Source: an uncultured Nitrososphaerota archaeon (lineage in GTDB: Bacteria; Bacillota; Clostridia; Oscillospirales; Ruminococcaceae). Taken from it: a stretch of 6,534 nt of DNA. The notes beneath the pieces were generated by a model. The model searched no databases. It saw only the letters and a program-made list of their open reading frames with translations, and was not told the origin of the DNA. The stretch spans positions 5,863-12,396 of the forward strand of contig CAKXAF010000044.1 of NCBI GenBank assembly GCA_934869045.1, given 5' to 3'. Shown piece by piece: positions 1 to 5,582 of the stretch (the first letter of the stretch is position 1; the number at the start of each line of letters is the position of its first letter). The translations under genes were made by a program, and so were the position numbers.

Positions 1-213
1 CTTCAGATCTCCACCCCCGTTATCGACAAGATTCTTGCGGCCGCCCTTGAAAACGGCGCTTACGGCGGCAAGTTCAACGGCTCCGGCGGCGGCGGATGTC
101 TCTACTGCTACGCTCCCGCAAACAAAGCGGAGCAGATCGTAGCAGCTTCCAACGCGATGGGCTACCCCGCCATGATCCTCACGCAGGACAAGGGTCTTAC
201 CATCTGCGGCTAA
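1..213 (+). CDS. GHMP-family sugar kinase (galactokinase-like), C-terminal 70 residues
   Basis: This is the 3' end of a gene that enters from the left edge, read in frame 1 to a TAA at 211-213. The visible protein starts LQISTPVIDKIL and contains GAYGGKFNGSGGGGC, the glycine-rich motif 3 of GHMP kinases (compare GA-x-GG-GGGC in galactokinase). This motif shapes the phosphate and sugar site near the C-terminus. The family phosphorylates small molecules with ATP; the galactokinase/fucokinase/heptose-kinase branch makes sugar-1-phosphates in the cytoplasm. The substrate cannot be decided from this fragment: galactose, an N-acetylhexosamine or another hexose are all possible. The next gene starts 25 nt downstream with its own ribosome binding site, so the two are probably co-transcribed. 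Family membership is fairly certain; galactokinase identity is only an inference. Confidence 0.8.
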   Translation, partial: LQISTPVIDKILAAALENGAYGGKFNGSGGGGCLYCYAPANKAEQIVAASNAMGYPAMILTQDKGLTICG

Positions 214-238
214 CCACATTTTTAGGAGGAAATCATCC

Positions 239-913
239 ATGAAAGCAGTTATTCTGGCAGCAGGCAAAGGCAAACGTCTTCATTCTGAGCAGTTTTCCGC
301 CCCCAAAGTGCTGCGGGAAGCCAACGGCAAGCCCCTGCTGCGTTACGTTGTCAACAATTTGAGCTTTATTCCCGATAAAAAGGACATCGTCATCGTCGCA
401 GGCTACAAAAAGGAAATGGTTTTTGACGCCTTCCAGGATGGCTACACCTTTGCAGTCCAGGAGGAGCAGCTGGGTACCGGCCATGCCGTCAACTGTGCCC
501 GGGAGGCCCTCAAGGACTACGATGGCCCGGTCCTGGTCTGCTACGGCGACATGCCTATGTTCAAAAAAGAGACCTACGAAAACCTGGTCAAGGTCCACGA
601 GGAAACCGGCAGCGACTGCACCATCCTTACCGGAGTATCCGACCGGGGATTGGCCTATGGGCGCATTATCCGCGGTGCGGACGGCGCGTTTGCGGGCGTG
701 GGCATCTATGTTTTTGACAGCAAAAAGCTGTTTTCCTGCCTGGGTGAGCTGAAAAATTCCAATGCCCAGGGCGAATACTATCTCACCGACGTGCCCGCCA
801 TCATGATGGGCAAAGGGTACAAAATCAGCACCTACACCACCCACGACGATACGGAAATCCTGGGCGTCAACACCCCGGAGGACCTGGCCCTCTGTGAGTC
901 CCTGTTGAAGTAA
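239..913 (+). CDS. Sugar-1-phosphate nucleotidyltransferase, GlmU N-domain-like, with an internal deletion
   Basis: The 224-residue protein begins at an ATG 8 nt after AGGAGGA (224-230). It has the nucleotide-binding start LAAGKGKRLHS with PKVL (residues 22-25), QLGTGHAV (77-84), the metal-binding Asp of YGDMP (D104), NAQGEYYLTD (175-184) and a second metal ligand, N211 in GVNTPED. These match the pyrophosphorylase domain of GlmU and relatives, which join NTP and a sugar-1-phosphate into an NDP-sugar plus pyrophosphate. The left-handed beta-helix acetyltransferase domain of GlmU is absent. Between GRIIRGADGAFAG (141-153) and GIYVFD (155-160) the usual stretch of about 18-20 residues, with the EEKDAT-like and EINTG motifs, is missing in frame. 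Those motifs carry the Glu and Asn that hold the sugar in E. coli GlmU (E154, N169). The protein may therefore be inactive or altered. It lies between a sugar kinase and a phosphohexomutase, which fits a sugar-activation role. Actual sugar and base specificity are unknown. Confidence 0.85.
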   Translation: MKAVILAAGKGKRLHSEQFSAPKVLREANGKPLLRYVVNNLSFIPDKKDIVIVAGYKKEMVFDAFQDGYTFAVQEEQLGTGHAVNCAREALKDYDGPVLVCYGDMPMFKKETYENLVKVHEETGSDCTILTGVSDRGLAYGRIIRGADGAFAGVGIYVFDSKKLFSCLGELKNSNAQGEYYLTDVPAIMMGKGYKISTYTTHDDTEILGVNTPEDLALCESLLK

Positions 914-936
914 TCGGTTCATCCGGCCGCTTTTTC

Positions 937-959
937 AGACGTTTTCGGCAAAAACGTCT
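937..959 (+). other. Stem-loop after the nucleotidyltransferase gene
   Basis: AGACGTTTT (937-945) pairs perfectly with AAAACGTCT (951-959) around a CGGCA loop. No T-tract follows on the plus strand, so it is not a convincing intrinsic terminator. It could be a weak terminator, a 3' stability element or a processing site between the nucleotidyltransferase and the mutase gene. Confidence 0.45.
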
Positions 960-968
960 TGAGAAGTG

Positions 969-998
969 TTGCCGTTTTCTTGAAAAACCTTGTATAAA
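969..998 (+). promoter_or_regulatory. Possible sigma-A promoter for the phosphohexomutase gene
   Basis: TTGCCG (969-974) and TATAAA (993-998) are separated by 18 bp. The match is moderate. The 138-nt gap before the mutase start is long for simple operon spacing, which supports an internal promoter. Confidence 0.4.
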
Positions 999-1009
999 GT
1001 TGAAAAACG

Positions 1010-1027
1010 GGGGCCTTCCGGGACCCC
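1010..1027 (+). other. GC-rich hairpin in the phosphohexomutase 5' leader
   Basis: GGGGCC (1010-1015) can pair with GGACCCC (1021-1027) with one bulged A (1023), giving six base pairs, five of them G-C rich, around a TTCCG loop. It lies between the putative promoter and the AAAGGAG ribosome binding site (1037-1043). It may affect mRNA stability or translation; no known riboswitch class was recognised. Confidence 0.35.
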
Positions 1028-1051
1028 TCCGACTGCAAAGGAGCGTTGAAA

Positions 1052-2464
1052 ATGATTCAATTTGGCACCGGCGGCTTCCGGGCCGTCATCGGCGACGATT
1101 TCACCAAGGCAAATGTGGAACTTCTCGCCCAGGGGCTGGTCAACAAAATGAAAGCGGAAAAGGCGGAAGGCTCCCCTCTGGTCATCGGCTATGACCGGCG
1201 CTTCCTTTCGGACATCGCCGCAAAATGGATCTCCGGCGTTTTCGCTGCGAACGGCATCCATGTCCAGTTCATCGACCGGGAAGCCCCCACCCCGCTCATC
1301 ATGTTCGTGGTCAAAAAAACCGGCGCGCAGTACGGCATGGCTGTTACCGCCTCCCACAACCCTGCGGAATACAACGGCGTCAAAGTCTTTACCGCAGGCG
1401 GGCGGGACGCCAGCAAGGAAGTGACTAACGAGCTGGAGGAGTACATCAATGCCCTGGACGCCGGCGGTGTTTCCACAATGGATTTTGAAGAGGCCAAAAA
1501 GGCCGGGCTGGTGGAGATCATCGAGCCGATGAACGACTACATCGACAGCATCCTGAGCTTCATCGATATCGACCGGATCAAAGCCAAGAAGCTGAAGATC
1601 CTCCTGGATCCCATGTTCGGCGTGTCCAAGACTTCCCTTCAGACCATCCTGCTCACCTGCCGCTGCGATGTGGACGTCATCAACGACCGGCACGATGCGC
1701 TGTTCGGCGGACGGCTTCCCTCCCCCTCGGCCAAGACGCTGACCCGGCTCTCCTCCATGGTGGTGGAAGGCGGCTATGACCTGGGCATCGCCACGGACGG
1801 CGACGCCGACCGCATCGGCCTCATTGACTCGGAGGGCGCGTTCATCCACCCCAACGACATTCTGGTGCTGCTCTATTACTACCTGGTCAAATACAAGGGC
1901 TGGAAGGGCGACTGCGTGCGCAACATCGCCACCACCCATCTGCTGGACCGGCTGGCCTCCGCCTTTGGACAGGTCTGCTACGAGGTTCCGGTTGGCTTCA
2001 AGTGGATTTCCTCCAAGATGGACGAAACCGGGGCCATTATCGGCGGCGAAAGCTCCGGCGGCCTGACGGTGAAAGGACATATTTCCGGCAAGGACGGCAT
2101 CTATGCCGCGGCGCTGCTGGTGGAGATGATTTCGGTCATCGGGAAACCGCTCAACGCTATCCTCAAGGAAATCAAAGACGAATACGGCCAATGCGAGATG
2201 AGTGAGTTTGACTGCCGGTTCTCCCACGAAAAGAAGGCCCAGCTCAACGAACTGCTGTTTGTAGAGCGGAAGCTGCCGGAGTTTGACGTAGAGGTGGAAA
2301 AGGTTTCCTATGCCGACGGCTGCAAGGTCTATTTCAAGAACGGCGGGTGGATCATCTGCCGCTTCTCCGGCACCGAGCCGCTGATCCGGATTTTCTGTGA
2401 GATGGAAACCTACAGCCGCGCCGTGGAAGTCACCAAACTCATGCGCGAATTTTTGGGCCTGTAA
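1052..2464 (+). CDS. Alpha-D-phosphohexomutase (phosphoglucomutase/phosphomannomutase family)
   Basis: The 470-residue enzyme has all four family signatures: the N-terminal FGTGGFR (4-10), the active-site TASHNP (99-104) whose Ser101 carries the catalytic phosphate, the Mg-binding DGDADR (249-254), and the sugar-specificity loop GESSGG (332-337). It ends with the phosphate-binding RFSGTEPLIR (437-446). Such enzymes interconvert hexose-1- and hexose-6-phosphates through a 1,6-bisphosphate in the cytoplasm. Length and domain order are normal. The ATG at 1052 is chosen because it lies 8 nt after AAAGGAG (1037-1043) and starts the protein directly before the conserved FGT segment; the in-frame TTG at 1046 is only 2 nt from that site. 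GESSGG rather than GEMSGH points away from the typical phosphomannomutase/phosphoglucomutase and GlmM loops known to me, but specificity (Glc, GlcNAc, Man, Gal-type) is not decided. It links the upstream kinase and nucleotidyltransferase to the hexose-6-phosphate pool. Confidence 0.93.
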   Translation: MIQFGTGGFRAVIGDDFTKANVELLAQGLVNKMKAEKAEGSPLVIGYDRRFLSDIAAKWISGVFAANGIHVQFIDREAPTPLIMFVVKKTGAQYGMAVTASHNPAEYNGVKVFTAGGRDASKEVTNELEEYINALDAGGVSTMDFEEAKKAGLVEIIEPMNDYIDSILSFIDIDRIKAKKLKILLDPMFGVSKTSLQTILLTCRCDVDVINDRHDALFGGRLPSPSAKTLTRLSSMVVEGGYDLGIATDGDADRIGLIDSEGAFIHPNDILVLLYYYLVKYKGWKGDCVRNIATTHLLDRLASAFGQVCYEVPVGFKWISSKMDETGAIIGGESSGGLTVKGHISGKDGIYAAALLVEMISVIGKPLNAILKEIKDEYGQCEMSEFDCRFSHEKKAQLNELLFVERKLPEFDVEVEKVSYADGCKVYFKNGGWIICRFSGTEPLIRIFCEMETYSRAVEVTKLMREFLGL

Positions 2465-2491
2465 ACCGCCGCACAAAGGACCCGAAACCTT

Positions 2492-2538
2492 GGGACCTCA
2501 TGGATGTTTCGACCGCGGTGAAGCATCCATGAGGTCTC
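2492..2538 (+). terminator. Long stem-loop, probable terminator of the sugar-phosphate operon
   Basis: GACCTCATGGATG (2494-2506) pairs perfectly with CATCCATGAGGTC (2524-2536), and flanking pairs extend the stem at both ends (G2492-C2538 outside; T-A and C-G pairs at 2508-2510 inside). The following CTCCTTCTGCTTT is pyrimidine-rich but not a clean T-run. It lies 27 nt after the mutase stop and just before the next promoter, which fits a terminator with a weak U-tract. Confidence 0.6.
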
Positions 2539-2563
2539 CTTCTGCTTTCCCTGTACTTTGGGG

Positions 2564-2592
2564 TTGCCTTTTCGGAAGGATTCTGCTACAAT
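2564..2592 (+). promoter_or_regulatory. Sigma-A promoter for the methyltransferase gene
   Basis: TTGCCT (2564-2569) and TACAAT (2587-2592) are 17 bp apart, and TGC just before the -10 gives an extended -10 element. Transcription should start near 2599, leaving a leader of about 20 nt. Confidence 0.7.
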
Positions 2593-2618
2593 GAGGAAAA
2601 TGGTTTTTGGAGGGCAAT

Positions 2619-3209
2619 ATGAGCAATTCGGACAATATGCGGGAATTTTTTGACCGGGCCGCTCCGGGGTGGGACAATCTCCCGGAGGAAGCGGCAACAC
2701 GCGACGCGCTGATGGAAAAAATGGCCATCCCCACGGGCAGCGTCATCGCCGACATCGGCTGCGGGCAGGGGGTCTTTTTCCCGCATCTGCTCAAAACGGC
2801 GCCTAAATCCATCATCGGCGTGGATCTCTCCGGAGAAATGCTCCGCTATGCCCGGGAAAAATTTTCTGATGGACGGATTCAGCTGATTCAGGGGGACGTC
2901 CTGGAAGCAGAGCTGCCCCGGCTGGACGCGGCAGTGCTCTACAACTGCTATCCCCACCTATTGGACAAGGCGGCGCTGGCCCGGCGTCTGGCGGAGCTGG
3001 TGCGGCCCGGCGGAATCGCGGTTATCGCTCATGGGGCAGGCAAGGCCGTCATCAACGCCCGCCATCGGGATGGGCTTCCTTTTACGCTGTCGGTCCCACT
3101 GGAGGAGCCGGAGGCAGAAGCGGAAAAATTTGCGCCCTGGTTCCGGGCAGACCGGATGGAAGACGCAGAGGGCTGGTACCTCCTGCGGATGGTGCGGACC
3201 GAGGGTTGA
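2619..3209 (+). CDS. Class I SAM-dependent methyltransferase
   Basis: The 196-residue protein has a Rossmann-type methyltransferase core. Motif I is VIADIGCGQG (42-51), the acidic residue after strand 2 is D69 in GVDLS, GDV (92-94) follows strand 3, LDAAVLYNCYPHL (102-114) is strand 4, and LVRPGG (127-132) precedes strand 5. A GAGKAVINARH segment (139-149) follows, similar to a motif I recall from small clostridial UbiE-like methyltransferases. It should move a methyl group from SAM to an unknown acceptor in the cytoplasm; no substrate domain is visible. ATG 2619 is preferred: GGAGGG (2609-2614) lies 4 nt upstream, and the in-frame TTG at 2607 overlaps that site. The stop codon forms part of the -35 box of the next promoter, and the neighbour is an ECF transporter S component, which may hint at a shared small molecule. 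Confidence 0.87.
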   Translation: MSNSDNMREFFDRAAPGWDNLPEEAATRDALMEKMAIPTGSVIADIGCGQGVFFPHLLKTAPKSIIGVDLSGEMLRYAREKFSDGRIQLIQGDVLEAELPRLDAAVLYNCYPHLLDKAALARRLAELVRPGGIAVIAHGAGKAVINARHRDGLPFTLSVPLEEPEAEAEKFAPWFRADRMEDAEGWYLLRMVRTEG

Positions 3210-3234
3210 CAGCAGCGGTTTTTTCTGGTAAACT
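3206..3234 (+). promoter_or_regulatory. Strong sigma-A promoter for the ECF S-component gene
   Basis: A perfect -35 TTGACA (3206-3211) is 17 bp from TAAACT (3229-3234), with TGG before the -10 (extended -10). The TGA of the -35 box is the methyltransferase stop codon. Transcription probably starts near 3241. Confidence 0.75.
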
Positions 3235-3240
3235 ATAGGA

Positions 3241-3359
3241 AATGCCTGCCAGGAAGGCGGGCGCGGAGACTTTTTTCAAAGAGAAGGAGCCAGGAAGGCT
3301 TTTCCCCGGCAGAAGCGCGGGGGCCTGACGACTTTTTAATTTGAAAGGGGTCTTTTTTC
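3241..3359 (+). promoter_or_regulatory. Structured 5' leader of the ECF S-component gene, candidate cis-regulatory RNA
   Basis: The leader of about 119 nt can form three stems. Hairpin A pairs GCCTGCC (3244-3250) with GGCGGGC (3256-3262). Hairpin B pairs AGGAGCC (3285-3291) with GGCTTTT (3297-3303). Hairpin C pairs CCCCG (3304-3308) with CGGGG (3318-3322). A and B both have the loop AGGAA and share the 11-mer GCCAGGAAGGC. Near the start codon, GACTTTTT (3330-3337 region) can pair weakly with AAGGGGTC ahead of TTTTTT, which would bury the ribosome binding site GAAAGGGG (3343-3350). ECF S-component genes are often under riboswitch control, but I could not match this to the B12, THF, TPP, FMN or preQ1 consensus. 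Confidence 0.45.
3248..3299 (+). repeat. 11-nt direct repeat GCCAGGAAGGC, two copies
   Basis: Exact copies lie at 3248-3258 and 3289-3299, 41 nt apart start to start. Each forms the tip of a hairpin with the same AGGAA loop. Confidence 0.8.
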
Positions 3360-3887
3360 ATGAAGACGAAGAAACTGGTTTTGTCGGCGCTGTTTGTGGC
3401 GCTGGGCGTACTGCTGCCGATGGTGTTCCATTTTGTGCCCAACGCGGGAGCCATCTTTCTTCCGATGCACATTCCGGTACTGTTGTGCGGACTGGTCTGC
3501 GGGTGGCCTTACGGGCTGGCCTGCGGGATACTGGCGCCGCTGCTGTCAAGTCTGCTGACCTCAATGCCTCCTGCGGCGGTCCTCCCGGGGATGCTCTGCG
3601 AGCTGGCGGTTTACGGGGCGGCGTCCGGGCTGATCTTCCGGTTTGTCCGCACAAAAAAGATGTTCGCAAACATCTATCTGGCTCTGACCGGCGCGATGCT
3701 GGCGGGACGAGTGGTTTCCGGCGCGCTCAACGGGCTGATCTTCCGGGCGGGGCAGTATTCGCTCCAGGCTTGGGTGGCCGCGTCCTTTGTCACGGCGCTG
3801 CCGGGCATCATCATCCAGCTGGCCCTGATTCCGGTTCTGGTGTTCGCGCTCCAGAAGGCGCGGCTTGTGGAATGCAGGGCGGCGTAA
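3360..3887 (+). CDS. ECF transporter S component (substrate-binding membrane subunit), substrate unknown
   Basis: The 175-residue protein is almost entirely hydrophobic, with about six membrane segments (roughly 7-25, 31-48, 50-66, 72-95, 103-128 and 138-164), the size and layout of ECF S components. Helix 1 has A10-x3-A14, the AxxxA motif that contacts the EcfT subunit. The segment FLPMHIPVLLCG (33-44), followed by G-rich turns and SMPP (68-71), is typical of a widespread clostridial S-component subfamily. Such proteins capture vitamins or similar micronutrients and share the EcfA-A'-T energy module, which is not encoded here and must lie elsewhere. The ATG at 3360 is 9 nt after GAAAGGGG. 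It has its own promoter and a structured leader. No vitamin can be assigned from sequence alone. Confidence 0.85.
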   Translation: MKTKKLVLSALFVALGVLLPMVFHFVPNAGAIFLPMHIPVLLCGLVCGWPYGLACGILAPLLSSLLTSMPPAAVLPGMLCELAVYGAASGLIFRFVRTKKMFANIYLALTGAMLAGRVVSGALNGLIFRAGQYSLQAWVAASFVTALPGIIIQLALIPVLVFALQKARLVECRAA

Positions 3888-3901
3888 AATACAATTAGAG
3901 A

Positions 3902-3933
3902 AACAGGGCTGCGGATTCCCCCGCAGCCCTGTT
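3902..3933. terminator. Bidirectional intrinsic terminator between convergent genes
   Basis: AACAGGGCTGCGG (3902-3914) pairs perfectly with CCGCAGCCCTGTT (3921-3933), a 13-bp stem with a 6-nt loop. TTGGTTTT follows on the plus strand and, on the minus strand, TTTCTCTAATT. It sits 14 nt after the S-component stop and 15 nt past the stop of the minus-strand hydrolase, so it can serve both. Confidence 0.88.
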
Positions 3934-3948
3934 GGTTTTCCGAAAAAA

Positions 3949-5028
3949 TCAGATGACCTCCAATGCGTCCCGATCCGGGAGGGGCGGGAACGGCTGGGCG
4001 GGAACGTCCTGGTACCAGAAAGCGACGGAAGCGATGTCGTCCTGGAGAGGCAGATAACGGCCGCCGCTGCGCCAGCCCAGGGCCTGAATGGTTACCTTCA
4101 GGCCGGACTCGAAACGGATGGGATCCATGATGTGCCAGCGGTAGAGGCTGAACCGCTGCTGGCTGCGGTAAACGCCGTCGGTCTCGGTGAGGTTCAGACC
4201 AGTATAGGGGGTCGTAAAAGGCTGGTAGCGGTGGGTTTTCTGGTTCTCGAAATTGTAGGAGCCACAGAAATAGTCCTCTGTGCCGGTGCCGCAGATGGTG
4301 GGGAACTCTTTGTCGCCGTCCAGGAAGAACTTGATCTCCCCTTCCCCCCACCATCCGCTGCTGTTGACGCCCCAGGCCATATAGGTGCCGACGTACTGGC
4401 CCTTGCCTTTGACCCCATCCAGAATGACGTAATCGCTCTTATAGGGCAGTGGGTTGACCCGGCGGAACTGGGCATGAAAATAGGCCGCGTCTTCCGGGAC
4501 CTCGGTGAGGGTGTAATCGATCTGATAGTACATGGTGACGGTTTCATCGCTGCGGTTTTCCAGGGTCATGCGGCAGTGCCTGCGGAAGGGCATGGGCCAA
4601 TAGCAGTTAAAGGCGCTGCCGGGGTTCACACAGACGGCAAGGGAAGAAACCTGGCCGAATTCGTTCCAGCCGCTGGCGAAGAAGTCACCGATGGGGCATT
4701 CCACAGAAGGGAGCTCCCGGTTATCCCAGTAAATGCGCAAAATGGTGTCGCGCCAGCGCCCGGTGGGCGTCAGCCAGATATGCTGGATGCAGCCAGGGCC
4801 CTCCACGTCGGCGATGGTGAAGCTCTCGCCTGCTGGGATGCGGATAAAGGGATTCACCTTCCAGCCCCGGCCCAGTTCCCGGGCGGCGTTCCCCGCAAAG
4901 CCGTCGGCCAGCTCGCACATGCCGCCTTTTCCTTTTTCGCCGGTGTAATTTTCCGGCGAGATCGAACGGGTTTGGGCGTCTGACAGGCGGTAGAGGCTGC
5001 CCATTCCCATATTCAGTCCATTGAACAT
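3949..5028 (-). CDS. DUF2961 / glycoside hydrolase family 172 protein
   Basis: The 359-residue protein begins with SLYRLSDAQTRSISPEN (11-27) and GEKGKGG (30-36) and carries the hallmark block GWWGEGEIKFFLDG (225-238) to CGTGTEDYF (246-254). These are signatures of DUF2961 (PF11175), which includes GH172 enzymes such as the Bifidobacterium difructose dianhydride I synthase/hydrolase and bacterial exo-D-arabinofuranosidases. By analogy with the Glu pair described there, E229 (GEGE) and E251 (GTGTED) are candidate nucleophile and acid/base; this is inference from motif spacing. Length matches a single catalytic unit with little extra. There is no signal peptide, so it should act in the cytoplasm on an imported oligosaccharide. 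ATG at 5028 is kept because homologues start just before a LYRLSDA-like motif; its ribosome binding site (GAAGGGAAG) is weak. It follows a lipoprotein gene on the same strand. Confidence 0.88.
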   Translation of the reverse strand: MFNGLNMGMGSLYRLSDAQTRSISPENYTGEKGKGGMCELADGFAGNAARELGRGWKVNPFIRIPAGESFTIADVEGPGCIQHIWLTPTGRWRDTILRIYWDNRELPSVECPIGDFFASGWNEFGQVSSLAVCVNPGSAFNCYWPMPFRRHCRMTLENRSDETVTMYYQIDYTLTEVPEDAAYFHAQFRRVNPLPYKSDYVILDGVKGKGQYVGTYMAWGVNSSGWWGEGEIKFFLDGDKEFPTICGTGTEDYFCGSYNFENQKTHRYQPFTTPYTGLNLTETDGVYRSQQRFSLYRWHIMDPIRFESGLKVTIQALGWRSGGRYLPLQDDIASVAFWYQDVPAQPFPPLPDRDALEVI

Positions 5029-5061
5029 ACAAATTTCTTCCCTTCGAGCGGTATTTTCTTT

Positions 5062-5090
5062 ATTTTAGCACAGGTTTTCGGGGTTTTCTA
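5062..5090 (-). promoter_or_regulatory. Possible promoter for the GH172 gene
   Basis: On the minus strand TAGAAA (5090-5085) and TAAAAT (5067-5062) are 17 bp apart, with TGC before the -10 (extended -10). The gene may also be read from the lipoprotein promoter, since no terminator is seen between the two. Confidence 0.5.
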
Positions 5091-5104
5091 CACATTTTTT
5101 CTCA

Positions 5105-5479
5105 TTATTGAAAAAGTGCGCCGTCTGTGAAATCCGCGTACCAGATGTTTTCGGAGGAGTTTGCGGCGTCGAACACCAGCCCGTCTTCGGTGATTTTGAA
5201 GGTATAGCGGAAATCCCCGTCATCGGTGTTCAGCACCAGCGCGTCGCCGTCGACACGGAAGCTGCCGAATGCGATGTAGCTGCTGAGGGCGGAAAAGGTA
5301 AACTGAAACTGATCCCCCTCCAACAGCTGGATGCTTGGTGGGATAAGCTCATCCGATTCGCTATAAGTATAGATCCTTGGCTCCAATTCCAAGGCTCCTT
5401 CTGACGGAGCGGAACTTTTGCACGACCCGGCTGGCAAGGCCATAGCAGCGGCGAGAAAAACGGCGATCCCTTTTTTCAT
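5105..5479 (-). CDS. Small predicted lipoprotein of unknown function
   Basis: The 124-residue product starts MKKGIAVFLAAAMALPAGSC: a short positive N-terminus, a hydrophobic stretch and a lipobox-like AGSC, so Cys20 would be lipidated after signal peptidase II cleavage and the protein anchored outside the membrane. The -3 position is Ala rather than the usual Leu, though Leu15 lies close by. The mature part has a short acidic linker and then one compact, probably beta-rich domain with FTFSALSSYIAFGSF (60-74), DGDALVLNTDDG (78-89) and FKITEDGLVFDA (94-105). I recall similar segments in small clostridial lipoproteins and at the C-termini of BlaR1/M56-type proteins, but cannot confirm this. The start has AAAGGAG (minus strand, 5494-5488) 8 nt upstream. 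The next gene on this strand is the GH172 hydrolase, 76 nt away. Confidence 0.8.
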   Translation of the reverse strand: MKKGIAVFLAAAMALPAGSCKSSAPSEGALELEPRIYTYSESDELIPPSIQLLEGDQFQFTFSALSSYIAFGSFRVDGDALVLNTDDGDFRYTFKITEDGLVFDAANSSENIWYADFTDGALFQ

Positions 5480-5519
5480 TTTGGCAGCTCCTTTCCATTT
5501 TCAGCTTTTTCTCACCATC

Positions 5520-5548
5520 AGTTTATCATAGAAAGCTGTATTTTTCAA
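5520..5548 (-). promoter_or_regulatory. Sigma-A promoter for the lipoprotein gene
   Basis: On the minus strand TTGAAA (5548-5543) and TAAACT (5525-5520) are 17 bp apart, and TGA precedes the -10 (extended -10). It diverges from the NifX-like gene promoter. Confidence 0.72.
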
Positions 5549-5549
5549 G

Positions 5550-5573
5550 ATGCTGCGGACATTCGGGCAGCAT
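5550..5573. promoter_or_regulatory. Dyad ATGCTGC-N10-GCAGCAT, possible operator
   Basis: Perfect 7-bp inverted arms (5550-5556 and 5567-5573) lie directly upstream of the lipoprotein -35 box and 9 bp upstream of the NifX-like gene's -35 box. The layout suits a dimeric regulator serving one or both divergent promoters; no regulator gene is in the window. Confidence 0.4.
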
Positions 5574-5582
5574 TCCGGCGCA

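Noticed and set aside
1046..1051. TTG start for the mutase
   Set aside because: It is only 2 nt from the ribosome binding site, while the ATG at 1052 has normal 8-nt spacing.
935..2476. A 513-codon open frame on the minus strand opposite the mutase gene
   Set aside because: It lies antisense to a protein with all phosphohexomutase motifs and its product shows no recognisable domain; long antisense frames are expected in G+C-rich genes.
2607..2618. TTG start for the methyltransferase
   Set aside because: It overlaps the GGAGGG ribosome binding site; the ATG at 2619 fits better.
3285..3315. AGCCAGGA resembling a cobalamin riboswitch B12 box
   Set aside because: The match stops after eight bases and the upstream conserved elements of cobalamin riboswitches are missing; the leader is also too short.
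3865..4983. A 372-codon open frame on the plus strand opposite the GH172 gene
   Set aside because: It would read through the strong 3902-3933 terminator, has no ribosome binding site, and mirrors a gene with clear family motifs.
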